Assembly (NCBI GenBank): GCA_934630975.1
Contig: CAKTXH010000004.1
Span: 1-49,992 of the forward strand
Source of the DNA: an uncultured Clostridia bacterium
Lineage (GTDB): Bacteria; Bacillota; Clostridia; Christensenellales; Aristaeellaceae
Direction: 5' to 3'
Length of the DNA: 49,992 nt
The notes beneath the pieces were generated by a model. That model was not told the origin of the DNA and did not search any database. It saw only the letters and a program-made list of their open reading frames with translations. The position numbers and the translations under genes are program-made. This document shows, in pieces, positions 42,501 through 49,732 of this stretch (position 1 is the first letter of the stretch; the number at the start of each line of letters is the position of its first letter).

Positions 42501-42870
42501 AAATGCGGAAAAGCTGGAACATGGCCTCCACGAACAGGAAAATCAGCGAGCCGAGAACCAGCGTTTTCGTGCTCAGCTTTTTTTCGCCGAAGAACACGAG
42601 CACCACGCCCGCCCAGCAGACCACCACCGGCAGCAGCAGGCAGAGCATGCCGCCCAGCCCACGCACAATCAGCATGCACCGATTGAGGAAGCCGCCGTTT
42701 GACGGGATGAACTGGCAAAACAGCGCCAGCAATCCCAGGCAGAGCACCGCAATGCCCGCCACGCCGCGCGGGTCTGCGCCCGGATTGGTCTTTCTGCCCG
42801 GCTTTCCCCGTTTGCCGGAAACCGTGCGCGTTTTCTTCGCCGCCGCGCCTTTCGCCGCTTTTTTCGCCAT
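39520..42870 (-). CDS. DNA translocase FtsK/SpoIIIE
   Basis: A 1116-residue septal DNA pump. Four to five membrane segments occupy about residues 40-200. A charged coiled-coil (about 215-290, rich in Glu/Arg/Gln) and a long low-complexity linker (about 290-620) follow. The RecA-like motor has Walker A GATGSGKS at residues 787-794 and Walker B IIVIIDELADL. The C-terminal gamma winged-helix ends in SISMLQRRLRVGYARAGRLVDEM, which reads KOPS-type polar sequences. As this is a sporulating organism it may serve as SpoIIIE. The linker holds a 14-residue tandem repeat. GGAAGG precedes the ATG. Confidence 0.93.
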   Translation of the reverse strand: MAKKAAKGAAAKKTRTVSGKRGKPGRKTNPGADPRGVAGIAVLCLGLLALFCQFIPSNGGFLNRCMLIVRGLGGMLCLLLPVVVCWAGVVLVFFGEKKLSTKTLVLGSLIFLFVEAMFQLFRISGVNAALAADGVEASYGAFLVRSFTMSSLDCKGGGLIGALLAWPLYKGLDVWGGMIVLIFATAIVLMALTGFSFGGMGMRISEWVDDFRVDMKERREEKDALRDARQEEELERENALAIERQKRRQERLQKQKEEQETAAREAEEKEKQRQRDEEIRKAFEPEEAPQPPKTARRKEKPTLTVMRPQEDERPDDQPAITSRPPRKAAAPRKRRTISDGAQLYIERDDEFTRAPVDEHVPTTPSRRNSFTMQEAENAFLYGMNGGQPTGGYAPQNDAYSPPTVGYAPQNDAYSPPTGGYAPQNDAYSPPMQEDAPIAPSVPDDPYTEDDEDDEADSITNARAAGADRPIDDSYFPQDDASEDEEADEPQAANVEYDDGDAQVTADEFHDEPEDESAPVTGGSFGGWPGQGAQQAGGSTPSSYSAAAIDAARARAERNAGYQPPQRAVEQSAPNGVRPAQQPPVQPQGQDVLKAQRMNEQQTVVQLRGNRLDGTPIVMPAKDVHEEPQTAREEYIFPPIDLLNQSNTTQDPDQRAKDEAGARKLLGTLESFGVQAKLLNVTHGPAITRYELAPAPGVKVSRIVGLVDDIALNMASDGVRIEAPIPGKPAVGIEIPNQKIATVSLRDVLESPEMLREKSPTAVALGKGISGAPVIADMAKMPHVLIAGATGSGKSVCINTIINSIIFRAKPEEVRLILIDPKVVELSVYNGIPHLLVPVVTDPKKASAALSWAVVEMEHRYKRFETMGVRDIRGYNNAIGPNEEPMSKIIVIIDELADLMMVAPGEVEESICRLAQLARAAGIHLVIATQRPSVNVITGVIKANIPSRIAFAVSSQIDSRTILDSGGAEKLLGKGDMLYAPQGAGKPTRVQGCFVSDDEVQRIVEFVRGRHSADYNEDVIEQMNTAADEDSGASSDAPSAGEPVDEMLAKAIELAVDAGQVSISMLQRRLRVGYARAGRLVDEMTLRGITAEAEGPTKPRTVLISREEWRRMQENQE
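41580..41705 (-). repeat. 42-base tandem repeat in the FtsK linker
   Basis: Three nearly identical 42-base units encode GYAPQNDAYSPPTV/G. DNA identity is high, including third positions, implying recent duplication. Copy number may vary between strains and changes only linker length. Confidence 0.9.
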
Positions 42871-42905
42871 CCGCTTACCTTCCCTTCAAAACGCAAAAAC
42901 AAAAA

Positions 42906-42973
42906 GGCAGCGTCGGGCTGCCGCCCAAACCCGCTTGAGGATTTCAGCCTCAAACGCCTTCTTCGCTTCGCGC
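42906..42973 (-). repeat. Inverted copy of the 38112-38180 repeat
   Basis: On the minus strand this reads CGCGAAGCGAAGAAGG ... GGGTTTGGGCGGCAGCCC, matching 38112-38180 except in the central hairpin arms. It lies upstream of ftsK. Confidence 0.8.
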
Positions 42974-42997
42974 ATATCCAACATATTCTGTCTATCC

Positions 42998-43030
42998 AAA
43001 AAATATCTGCCCGCGCAGAATCGGGCAGAT
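42998..43030 (-). terminator. Intrinsic terminator after the secreted protein gene
   Basis: Minus-strand stem ATCTGCCCG/CGGGCAGAT (43030-43022 with 43013-43005), followed by ATTTTTTGG. It lies 23 bases past the stop at 43053. Confidence 0.85.
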
Positions 43031-43052
43031 TATTATAACACGTTTGTCAAAA

Positions 43053-44228
43053 TCAGTAAAGCTCTTCGGGCATCGCGTCGCGCAGAATCAGACAGCTCAG
43101 CACACTATTTTCATCGACATGCGCCTGCAAGATATGGCCGGAAAGCTCGAAAAACAGGCTTTCGCCCGCCTCGAGCATGCGGTCTGCCGCGTCGTCCGCG
43201 TCATACGCGCGCGTTTTCCTCGGCTCGCCGAGCAGCGCCGTCAGTTCGTCTTTCGTCGTCTTTCCGACGGTCAGCCCGCAGACGTCCGCGCGCGTGGTGC
43301 GAACGGCGGAAATCGGCGTTTCGGCTTCGTCCGTCTCGGCATATTTGGGAATCTCCACCGCCCAGCCGCGCAGGCTCGCCTCCTCGAACAGATACACGCG
43401 GGAATCCTTCGTGTAATCCGGGTCGGTCAGCAGCGTGTACGCGTCAAGCGCCTCGCCGAGCTTCTGCCCCACCGCCGCCTGCGTCATCGGGCCGGGGAGT
43501 TTTCCGTCCTTCGCCGCGTCGGCCAGCGCCGTCAGATCGCCCCGCGCATGCGCCAGCGCGTACACTGGGCTGTCTTCGCCGATGTAATCCGCCAACTCGT
43601 ACCACGCAAACTGCACCGCGCCGCTCTGCTCGTCAAAGTAACGATAGCTGTCGTCAGGATAATACACCGTCAGCCCGTACTCATCGACGGCGTAATTGTC
43701 GCGCGGCATCGGCAAAAGCTCGCTGTATTCCATATAATCGCTTAGGTCGGGCAGAACGTCCTCCTCGATGATCCGCTCCATCGCGTCAATCGCCGCGTCC
43801 GCGTCGTCAAAGAGCTGCTCCAGCCGAATCTCTTCGCCCGTCGTCAGGTCAAGCGCCAGCGCGCGCACCGCGCTGCCCGCCGTACCGTCCGCCTGCGTGC
43901 CGTCCCAATGCAAAACCAGCGACGCGACGTTTCCGAACGTGCGCACCTCGCCGCTCTGCCGAATCTCCGCGCCCGCGCGCTGGGTCAGCTGCGCCGCCTT
44001 CGCCTGCTCGAACTTCGCCTCGATCAGCCCGTTCGCCATCAGCGGCGCCGGGTCGGGCGTTTCCCCCGGCGCGGCGGTTGTTTCCGCCGCCTGCACCTCC
44101 GCCGCCGAGAAAACGACCAACGCCGACCCGTTCTCTTCCTTCTGCTCCATATTCACTTCAAGCTCGGCCAGCGCCCCCGCAGGGAAAGCCAAACTCAGCA
44201 TCATCAGTATCGCTGTTAAGCGCTTCAT
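43053..44228 (-). CDS. Secreted protein with DUF3298-like and SmpA-like segments
   Basis: A 391-residue protein with a cleavable signal peptide (KRLTAILMMLSLAFPAGALAE; no lipobox). Residues 50-225 contain LALDLTTGEEIRLEQLFDDA and YAVDEYGLTVYYP ... WYELADYI, resembling the DUF3298/RsiV sensor fold. The C-terminal part (about 310-391) has GLTVGKTTKDELTALLGEP, similar to SmpA/OmlA-type two-layer folds, and SLFFELSGHILQAHVD. GAGGTG precedes the ATG. It sits between ftsK and dpaAB. I know no specific function; a cell-wall or spore-related role is a guess. Confidence 0.72.
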   Translation of the reverse strand: MKRLTAILMMLSLAFPAGALAELEVNMEQKEENGSALVVFSAAEVQAAETTAAPGETPDPAPLMANGLIEAKFEQAKAAQLTQRAGAEIRQSGEVRTFGNVASLVLHWDGTQADGTAGSAVRALALDLTTGEEIRLEQLFDDADAAIDAMERIIEEDVLPDLSDYMEYSELLPMPRDNYAVDEYGLTVYYPDDSYRYFDEQSGAVQFAWYELADYIGEDSPVYALAHARGDLTALADAAKDGKLPGPMTQAAVGQKLGEALDAYTLLTDPDYTKDSRVYLFEEASLRGWAVEIPKYAETDEAETPISAVRTTRADVCGLTVGKTTKDELTALLGEPRKTRAYDADDAADRMLEAGESLFFELSGHILQAHVDENSVLSCLILRDAMPEELY

Positions 44229-44309
44229 GGCGTATCACCTCTTGCCCTCTATTGTACATGAAACGAAATCGCTTTGTAAAGAGACGAATGACTTCGTTTT
44301 TTTCTTCCC

Positions 44310-44433
44310 TTCCGGCTTGCATCGCAAGCCGGAAAAAGTGGGAAATCCAAGGAACGAAATGAACGCCCGCTGTGCGGGATACAGTGAATGAAGTTCCAGG
44401 TTCTTGGCGAGAGTTTGAGGGCAGCGCCCTCAA
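44310..44433. repeat. Two intergenic hairpins ahead of the secreted-protein gene
   Basis: TTCCGGCTTGC (44310-44320) pairs with GCAAGCCGGAA (44324-44334). TTGAGGGC (44415-44422) pairs with GCCCTCAA (44426-44433), in a context (GAGAGTTTGAGGG ... AACGTTC) shared in part with the repeat at 38112. The 217-base gap has no gene. Confidence 0.65.
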
Positions 44434-44445
44434 CGTTCTCCCCCC

Positions 44446-45018
44446 TCAGAATATCATCGGCTGAAGCTGCCGCCCCGCCAGCGCCGCCTCCGCCGCCGGG
44501 AGAATCTGCGCGAAATCCGCCACGCAGCTCGTCGGCTTCGCGCGGTAATCGTCCTGCTGGAGCGGCACAAAATACGTCCCTTTGCGATTCATCAGCAGCC
44601 CGATGCCCGCCGCCGCGCCCGCCAAAGCGTCGTTTGTCGATACCGCAATGAGCACGGGCCGCCCGTTGCGTCTGTGGCTCTTCACCGCCAGCGTCGGCGC
44701 GGTATCGTATATGCCGCAGGCCAGCTTGCCCAGCGTGTTGCCCGTGCACGGCGCAAGAATCAGCAGATCCAGCAGCTTCTTCGGCCCAATCGGTTCGGCC
44801 TGCGCAATCGTGTGGATGACCTTCTCCCCGCAGATTTCCTCCGCCTGCGCAACCCAGTCTGCCGCGCGGCCGAAACGCGTGTCCGTCGTGTAGACGTTCT
44901 CGCTCATGATCGGCAGAACGTGATACCCGTGCTCCACCAATAGATTCAACTGCGGAAAAACCGCCTTGAACGTGCAAAACGACCCCGTAATCGCAAAACC
45001 GATGGTCAAATCGCTCAT
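44446..45018 (-). CDS. dpaB: Dipicolinate synthase subunit B
   Basis: A 190-residue flavoprotein-fold subunit (SpoVFB type). With DpaA it makes dipicolinic acid in the mother cell from a lysine-pathway intermediate. The FMN-binding-like start is IGFAITGSFCTFKAVFPQL; LILAPCTGNTLGKLACGIYDT and VSTNDALAGAAAGIGLLMNRK follow, characteristic of the family. Its ATG overlaps the dpaA stop (45015-45018). GAGAGG-type bases precede it. Its presence shows that the organism makes heat-resistant spores or descends from one that did. Confidence 0.94.
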   Translation of the reverse strand: MSDLTIGFAITGSFCTFKAVFPQLNLLVEHGYHVLPIMSENVYTTDTRFGRAADWVAQAEEICGEKVIHTIAQAEPIGPKKLLDLLILAPCTGNTLGKLACGIYDTAPTLAVKSHRRNGRPVLIAVSTNDALAGAAAGIGLLMNRKGTYFVPLQQDDYRAKPTSCVADFAQILPAAEAALAGRQLQPMIF

Positions 45019-45839
45019 TGCGCCTCTCCCTCCCGCGTCGTCATCGCCGAAATCAGCGCGTCAAACAGCGCCTCGCCCGCGTCCAGCGGCGCATACCGCC
45101 CCGGCAGACCGCTCTCCACGCAGACCTGCAACCCCAACTTCACCGCTTTCTGCATTTCCAGCCCGTAGGGCGCGCTGGCCAGCTCGATGATCGGCGTATC
45201 GCGCGGCATCGCCGCCAGCGCCGCGTCACCCAGCACACGCGCCGGAATCGTGTTGAGGATCACATCCGCCTGCCTGCACGCGGTTTCAATCTGCGCCAGC
45301 GGCACGGGATGCGCCCCTGCCGCATGCGCCATGCGCATCTGCGTCTCGCTGCGCGCGCAGACGATGACAAACATCCCCATCGCGCACAGCCGCACCGTCA
45401 GCTCCTGCCCGATGCGCCCGTAGCCCGTCACCAGCGCCGTCTCGCTCATCAGCGCCCGCTTTTTCCCCCGCATCACCGTCGCCAGCGCGCCCTCGGCTGT
45501 CAGCCGCGCGTTTTTGCGCAGAAACGCCTCGTTCTTCTCCGGGCGGACGACCCGCGCCGCCTGCGCCAGCTCCTCTTCCTTCACGTCGCCGCCAGCCAGC
45601 GCCGCGCGGCAGGCCGGAATCAGCGCGAGCACGCGCTCCCGCATCAGCCCGCCTTTCATCGAAACCAGTTTTTCCTCCCGGAAGCTCCTCGGCCACGGCA
45701 GCATGACCGCCTGCGCCGACGGCATTTCGCCGGGCACGTCGGCTTCCTCCTCGATGTGCAGCGTCTCCCAGCCCGCGCGCCCGGCGGCCAGCAGCGCCCC
45801 ACGCATCCTTTCGTCCCCGCCAAAGGCAATCAATCGCAT
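45015..45839 (-). CDS. dpaA: Dipicolinate synthase subunit A
   Basis: A 274-residue NAD(P)-binding subunit (SpoVFA type). The N-terminal region is RLIAFGGDERMRG and the Rossmann segment LVTGYGRIGQELTVRLCAMG lies near the middle, followed by ADVILNTIPARVL. The start is ATG 45839, because GGAGGG stands at correct spacing; an ATG at 45845 touches that site and a further one at 45905 lacks one. It is somewhat shorter than the Bacillus protein (about 297). A minus-strand terminator upstream separates it from hepT, so expression probably starts from a sporulation promoter in the 45845-45890 gap. Confidence 0.93.
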   Translation of the reverse strand: MRLIAFGGDERMRGALLAAGRAGWETLHIEEEADVPGEMPSAQAVMLPWPRSFREEKLVSMKGGLMRERVLALIPACRAALAGGDVKEEELAQAARVVRPEKNEAFLRKNARLTAEGALATVMRGKKRALMSETALVTGYGRIGQELTVRLCAMGMFVIVCARSETQMRMAHAAGAHPVPLAQIETACRQADVILNTIPARVLGDAALAAMPRDTPIIELASAPYGLEMQKAVKLGLQVCVESGLPGRYAPLDAGEALFDALISAMTTREGEAQ

Positions 45840-45881
45840 GCTCATCCCTCCCGGCGATGGTATGCGGCAGCCCTTCGCTTT

Positions 45882-45926
45882 ATGGCCAAAAACAAAAACT
45901 GCCAAGCCCGATTAAGCTCGACAGTT
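45882..45926 (-). terminator. Terminator between hepT and dpaA
   Basis: Minus-strand stem AACTGTCGAGC/GCTTGGCAGTT (45926-45916 with 45907-45897; two mismatches), then TTTGTTTTTGG. It likely stops transcription from the mntA-hepT unit. Confidence 0.7.
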
Positions 45927-45963
45927 CGTCTTCCGATTTTTGGCTTTAAATGAGCAAATCCGT

Positions 45964-46005
45964 CGTAGGGGCGCGCGTTGCGCGTCCGCTTTTTGTGCAG
46001 AATTT
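45964..46005. repeat. Dispersed GCGCGC-TTGCGCGTCCGC repeat copy
   Basis: GTAGGGGCGCGCGTTGCGCG followed by TCCGCTTTTTGTGCAGAATTT, matching units at 2837 and 2984-3023. Flanking TGAGCAAAT and ATTTGCTCA form an outer inverted repeat (45951-46012). Confidence 0.75.
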
Positions 46006-46061
46006 GCTCATTTCCTACCGTTTACACAAAAAGTCCCTCTCTTTCGAAAAGGAACTTTGCG

Positions 46062-46409
46062 TTATTCGATTTCCGGCAGGATTTCTTCGAGCTGCTTCAC
46101 ATACCGTTCAAGCTCTTCAAAAATCACAAGGCTGACGATGCTCCAATTCGTATCGTCATATTGATGTACGAGCCGGTGCCGCATGCCTGCAATCTGGTTC
46201 CACGGAATACCGGGATATCTCGCTTTCATTTCTTTGGAAAGCTGGTACGTGTGCTCGCCGATGTTGTACAGCGGCGTTGTGATCGTCCATTGAACGGAAA
46301 AACAGGTTTCAATATCTGTTCGCGTCAATTTCTGTTCTCTGACGTAATTCAGCAGCCGATGGCCGGTTTCGATGATTTTGACGACGCGCTGGCGGTCGGA
46401 TTGATTCAT
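46062..46409 (-). CDS. hepT: HepT-like HEPN-domain toxin (DUF86)
   Basis: A 115-residue helical HEPN protein. The RNase motif R-x4-H-x-Y is intact: Arg77, His82 and Tyr84 in MRHRLVHQYDD. In characterised pairs, MntA adds AMP to that Tyr and silences the RNase. The gene overlaps mntA by ATGA (46406-46409), so the antitoxin is made first. Length matches the family. It may protect against phages or act in stress, which is inference. Confidence 0.9.
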   Translation of the reverse strand: MNQSDRQRVVKIIETGHRLLNYVREQKLTRTDIETCFSVQWTITTPLYNIGEHTYQLSKEMKARYPGIPWNQIAGMRHRLVHQYDDTNWSIVSLVIFEELERYVKQLEEILPEIE

Positions 46410-46708
46410 TGAAGTCTCACGCTTTCCGCCATCACCTGATGATAAAACGGTGAATTCGGGCGAATTTCTCCAAGCTCATACACATCGACGGGCTTGCCGC
46501 TGTGCTCGTGAAGCTCTTCGGCAATCGCAAACACGTCAAACGGCTTGAACCCGCCGTCGCCGACGATCACCAGATCAATATCCGATTTTCCCGTCGCCTC
46601 GCCGCGCGCGTAAGAGCCAAAGAGCAGGGCATACGAAGCGCGATACTTTTTCAGCAGCGGGCTGACCATCTGTCTCAGCTCGGTCTGGCTGTAAATCTTC
46701 TCGTTCAT
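46406..46708 (-). CDS. mntA: MntA-like nucleotidyltransferase antitoxin
   Basis: A 100-residue minimal nucleotidyltransferase. The GS-x10-D-x-D motif is complete: Gly31-Ser32 and Asp43/Asp45 in FGSYARGEATGKSDIDLVIVG, with a third acidic residue at Asp75 (GKPVDVYEL). The first gene of the pair, it has GGGAGGTG before its ATG and a TATAAT box (46729-46734) about 25 bases upstream. The partner HepT is coupled by a four-base overlap. Confidence 0.9.
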   Translation of the reverse strand: MNEKIYSQTELRQMVSPLLKKYRASYALLFGSYARGEATGKSDIDLVIVGDGGFKPFDVFAIAEELHEHSGKPVDVYELGEIRPNSPFYHQVMAESVRLQ

Positions 46709-46728
46709 CGCCGCACCTCCCTATGCTT

Positions 46729-46734
46729 ATTATA
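46729..46734 (-). promoter_or_regulatory. -10 box of the mntA-hepT unit
   Basis: Perfect TATAAT on the minus strand, 21 bases before the mntA start. The -35 region (near 46752) is weak (TTTTCT), so expression may be low or regulated. The leader would be very short. Confidence 0.5.
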
Positions 46735-46830
46735 GCAAAGCCTTTCCGAAAAGAAAAGGGCTATTCTTTCCCTTTCGGGCGAGAACAGCTCCCTGTTTGC
46801 AATTTATAATTTTTCCGAGAAGAAATGCGC

Positions 46831-47274
46831 TTATTCCAGCATCGACGTGCAGTGCGGGCAGCGGGTCGCGTCGTCGGCAATCTCGCTCTTGCAGAACGGG
46901 CAGATGCGCTTGGGCTTAGCCGGTGCGGGTTCGGGCTTCTTATGAAGCTTGTTCATCGCGCGGATGACGAGGAACATGCAGAACGCGGTCAGGATGAAGT
47001 TGATCACATTCTGGATGAACAGGCCGTAGTTGATCGTGCCGACGCCGGCCGCCGCAGCCGCCTCGGCGGAGACGTAAGAGCCGCCGTCCAGCGCGACGAA
47101 CAGGCCGCCGAAGTTGATGCCGCCGGTCAGCACGCCGATCACCGGCATGAAGATGTCGTTGACCAGCGACGTAGTGATCGAGCCGAACGCGGCGCCGATG
47201 ATCACGCCGACGGCCATGTCGATCACATTGCCGCGCATCGCGAACGCTTTGAAATCCTCGAAAAACTTTTTCAT
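46831..47274 (-). CDS. mscL: Large-conductance mechanosensitive channel with C-terminal zinc ribbon
   Basis: A 147-residue protein. Residues 1-110 are a normal MscL: FFEDFKAFAMRGNVIDMAVGVIIGAAFGSI is the pore helix, and the second membrane segment is FIQNVINFILTAFCMFLVIRAM. A short Lys/Pro linker follows, then CPFCKSEIADDATRCPHC, a four-cysteine zinc ribbon not present in classical MscL. The channel opens under membrane tension to release solutes. The ribbon might regulate or anchor it. GGAGGAGAGG precedes the ATG. Confidence 0.93.
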   Translation of the reverse strand: MKKFFEDFKAFAMRGNVIDMAVGVIIGAAFGSITTSLVNDIFMPVIGVLTGGINFGGLFVALDGGSYVSAEAAAAAGVGTINYGLFIQNVINFILTAFCMFLVIRAMNKLHKKPEPAPAKPKRICPFCKSEIADDATRCPHCTSMLE

Positions 47275-47320
47275 GGGTACCTCTCCTCCCTTTTTATGCT
47301 TTAAGCAGCTTTTACCACAC

Positions 47321-47438
47321 AGCTTGTTGACATCAGCAAATTTGGCTTGAATAGCAAAATCAAGAAATTCAGCTATTCTTTCATTTGCGGAAAGGGCTAT
47401 TCTCCCCCCTTCGAGGGAAGAATAGCTTTTCGTCTACA
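47321..47438. repeat. Second copy of the 2860-2979 dispersed repeat
   Basis: Nearly identical to 2860-2979, with a few substitutions and two bases fewer in the GC hairpin (TCTCCCCCCTTCGAGGGAAGA). It ends in AATAGCTTTT. It sits between scpB and mscL. Confidence 0.85.
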
Positions 47439-47464
47439 ATCTGAGCGGCTTTCGCCGCGAAAGC

Positions 47465-48163
47465 TCAGTTTTCTTCTTTGGCGATGTTCTGCGCCAGCTT
47501 GTCCACCGGGTCGGCCTTCGGCTTTTCAGCCGCCTGTTTGGCCTCCGCTTCGGCGATTCTGGCCGCCAGCGCGGAGAAGTCGATTTCCGGCAGGTCGGCC
47601 AGCGAAGTCAGGCAGAAGTGGCGCAGGAACGCATCCGTCGTGCCGTAGAGAATCGGCCTGCCGAGCGCATCCTTTCGCCCGACCTCCTCAATCAGCCCGC
47701 GCGAGACGAGCATCTGCACCGAATAATCGCATTTCACGCCGCGGATCAGCTCGATTTCCGCCTTGGTCACCGGCTGTCGGTAGGCGATCACCGCCAGCGT
47801 CTCCATCACCGCCTGCGAAAGCGACTGCTTCTGCACGGGCTGAAGCAGCTTTTCGACGTATTTGGCGTAATCCGGCCGGGTTGCAAGCTGCACGTGCTGG
47901 CCGAACCGCAAAAGCCGCAGGCCGCGGCGGTCGTAATCGTAGCCGCCTTCCAGCGCGTTCAGCGTCTCCTCCAGCTCCTCGTCCGTGACGCCCATCGCGC
48001 GGCAGATTTCGCTTTTTTCCACCGCGTTGCCCGTCACGAACAGAATCGCCTCGACGATGCCCACGCGCTCGCTCAGATCCGGCTTATCCGCCGATTCCTG
48101 CGGATTCTCCGGCTGCGTCAGCTCCGTCTGCGCCGGGCTGGTCTGCGGGTTCTCCGTCTCCAT
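47465..48163 (-). CDS. scpB: Segregation and condensation protein ScpB
   Basis: A 232-residue kleisin-associated subunit with two winged-helix domains. After an acidic/Pro N-terminus, VGIVEAILFVTGNAVEKSEICRAMG opens the first. SQAVMETLAVIAYRQPVTKAEIELIRGV is the family's most conserved block, followed by GRPILYGTTDAFLRHF. It binds ScpA and SMC for chromosome folding and segregation. The ATG follows AGGAGGG and overlaps the end of scpA by 80 bases. Confidence 0.95.
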   Translation of the reverse strand: METENPQTSPAQTELTQPENPQESADKPDLSERVGIVEAILFVTGNAVEKSEICRAMGVTDEELEETLNALEGGYDYDRRGLRLLRFGQHVQLATRPDYAKYVEKLLQPVQKQSLSQAVMETLAVIAYRQPVTKAEIELIRGVKCDYSVQMLVSRGLIEEVGRKDALGRPILYGTTDAFLRHFCLTSLADLPEIDFSALAARIAEAEAKQAAEKPKADPVDKLAQNIAKEEN

Positions 48164-48887
48164 CTTCGTCCCTCCTGCCGGGTAAAATCAAAATATCGTC
48201 AAACACATGCTCCTGCCGGGCATGCAGCCGCCCGAGCTTGAGCAGCTCAAGCATCGCCATGAAGTACGAAACGATTTCGTCCCGCGTCACCTCGTCGGAA
48301 AGCATATCCGTAAACAGCACAGGCCCTTTTTTCAGCCGCGCCGTCAGGTTGAACACGCATTGCTCAATGGTGAAGCGGTCGCGCGTGATGGAGCGGAACA
48401 CGCGCCCCGGCTCTTCATCCTGCGTCTGCCGCGCCAAAATGCGCTCGAGCGCGCGCACCAGCCCGTCCAGCGACAAGCCCGTCAGCTCGACCGGCTGCGG
48501 CGGCAGCGGGTACTCCTCCGGCAGTTTGGAAAACACCTGCATCGCCGCCTGCTCGAATTCCTTCATCCGCCCGGCGCTCTCTTTGTAGAGCTTGTATTCC
48601 TCCAGCCTGCGGATAAGCGTCTGTTCCGGCGTTTCCTCGCCGTCCTCCGCCGGTTCGGGCGGGCGCGGCAGAAGCGCGCGGGATTTGATTTCCAGCAGCG
48701 TCGCGGCCATCGTCAGAAACTCGCTGGCCGTGTCCATATCCAATTCGTCCACGCTGCCCATCGAAGCCAGATACTGTTCGGTGATTTCGGAAACGAAAAT
48801 ATCCTTGATATCCACCTTGGCGCGGGTGATCAAATGCAGCAGCAGGTCAAGCGGGCCTTCGAACTGTTTGAGGGAAACGTAATACAT
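48084..48887 (-). CDS. scpA: Segregation and condensation protein ScpA
   Basis: A 267-residue kleisin. The N-terminal SMC-neck-binding segment is LKQFEGPLDLLLHLITRAKVDIKDI, followed by EFLTMAATLLEIKSRALLP. The C-terminal winged helix (about 180-235) contains VLFTDMLSDEVTRDEIVSYFMAMLELLKLGR. It closes the SMC ring with ScpB. The last 30 residues are Gly/Asp/Ala-rich and are translated over the scpB start. It begins three bases after the M50 protease gene, with a weak GGGGG site suggesting coupling. Confidence 0.95.
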   Translation of the reverse strand: MYYVSLKQFEGPLDLLLHLITRAKVDIKDIFVSEITEQYLASMGSVDELDMDTASEFLTMAATLLEIKSRALLPRPPEPAEDGEETPEQTLIRRLEEYKLYKESAGRMKEFEQAAMQVFSKLPEEYPLPPQPVELTGLSLDGLVRALERILARQTQDEEPGRVFRSITRDRFTIEQCVFNLTARLKKGPVLFTDMLSDEVTRDEIVSYFMAMLELLKLGRLHARQEHVFDDILILPGRRDEDGDGEPADQPGADGADAAGESAGIGG

Positions 48888-48890
48888 CGC

Positions 48891-49670
48891 TTACCCCCAG
48901 ATCGCGCGAATCGGCGCGAGCAGCAGCCCCTGCGCGGGATAGACCACCCAACTGATGATCCGCCCCAAAATGCCCTGCGCGGAGAGCACCAGCACGATCA
49001 GCATGCCGATGCGGAAAGCCTTCTGGCTGAGCTGATAGCGCCCCTTGAAGATCAAATCGTTAACGACGTGGTAGCCGTCCAGCGGCGGCAGCGGAATCAG
49101 GTTGAACACGGCGAGGTTCAGGTTGACCAGCGCCGTATAGGCAGACAGGCGCACGAACGGCACCAGCCAGCCGTTGGCGATCACCCCGCCGAAATCCTGC
49201 GCCGCGCTGCCGGAAATCACCGACCAGACGGCGTTATATTCGTAGCTGACCATCTTGCTCAAGCCGTTATAGGCGATAAACTGCTTATCCCACATGAACG
49301 CGCTGCACAGCACGGCCAGATAGGTAAAGAGTACGAAGAGAATCAGGTTCACCGTGATGCCCGCGATGGAGACCAGAAAATCATCTTTATTGCGGTCGCC
49401 CTTAAAATTATACGGGTTGACCGGCACGGGCTTGGCATAGCCGAAGCCGACGAAGAACATCAAAATCGTGCCCACCGGGTCGAGGTGGCGCAGCGGGTTG
49501 AGCGTCAGCCGCCCGGCGCGCTTGGCCGTATCGTCGCCGCAGCGATAGGCGACGTAGGCATGGCCCCATTCGTGGCAGCACAGGCCAATCAGCACGGCCA
49601 GCGTGCGGAAAATCGCCTGATCAAAGAAAGCAAGCGGCTCACTGAACAGCGTGCTCAGGTAATCAAACAT
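48891..49670 (-). CDS. Site-2 protease-family (M50) membrane metalloprotease
   Basis: A 259-residue polytopic protein with about five membrane segments. The zinc motif is LCCHEWGHAYV (His33-Glu34-x2-His37), and the C-terminal NLIPLPPLDGYHV (N-x-x-P-x4-DG) supplies the third ligand and active-site loop. It lacks PDZ and CBS domains, as in the small SpoIVFB/YwhC-like group. Genes of this type commonly stand just before scpA in Firmicutes. AAAGGAG precedes the ATG, and a consensus promoter lies upstream. Substrate unknown. Confidence 0.9.
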   Translation of the reverse strand: MFDYLSTLFSEPLAFFDQAIFRTLAVLIGLCCHEWGHAYVAYRCGDDTAKRAGRLTLNPLRHLDPVGTILMFFVGFGYAKPVPVNPYNFKGDRNKDDFLVSIAGITVNLILFVLFTYLAVLCSAFMWDKQFIAYNGLSKMVSYEYNAVWSVISGSAAQDFGGVIANGWLVPFVRLSAYTALVNLNLAVFNLIPLPPLDGYHVVNDLIFKGRYQLSQKAFRIGMLIVLVLSAQGILGRIISWVVYPAQGLLLAPIRAIWG

Positions 49671-49703
49671 AGGCGCTCCTTTCGGGAACAGCGTTTATTT
49701 GTT

Positions 49704-49732
49704 ATTGTATCTCACATGCGCGGCACTGTCAA
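49704..49732 (-). promoter_or_regulatory. Sigma-A promoter of M50-scpA-scpB
   Basis: Minus strand TTGACA (49727-49732) and TACAAT (49704-49709) with 17-base spacing. The -35 box overlaps the stop region of the upstream partial gene. Confidence 0.8.

Noticed and set aside
38143..42702. 1,500-residue plus-strand open frame opposite hisS and ftsK
   Set aside because: Antisense shadow with compositionally biased translation; hisS and ftsK motifs are unambiguous on the minus strand.
43032..43050. TTGACA and TATAAT-like boxes on the minus strand downstream of the secreted-protein gene
   Set aside because: Spacing is only seven bases and the site is followed at once by a terminator.
45845..45890. 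Sigma-K promoter for dpaA (GCATA-like and CCATAAA-like strings)
   Set aside because: Expected on biological grounds, but neither the -10 spacing nor a -35 element fits well enough to annotate.
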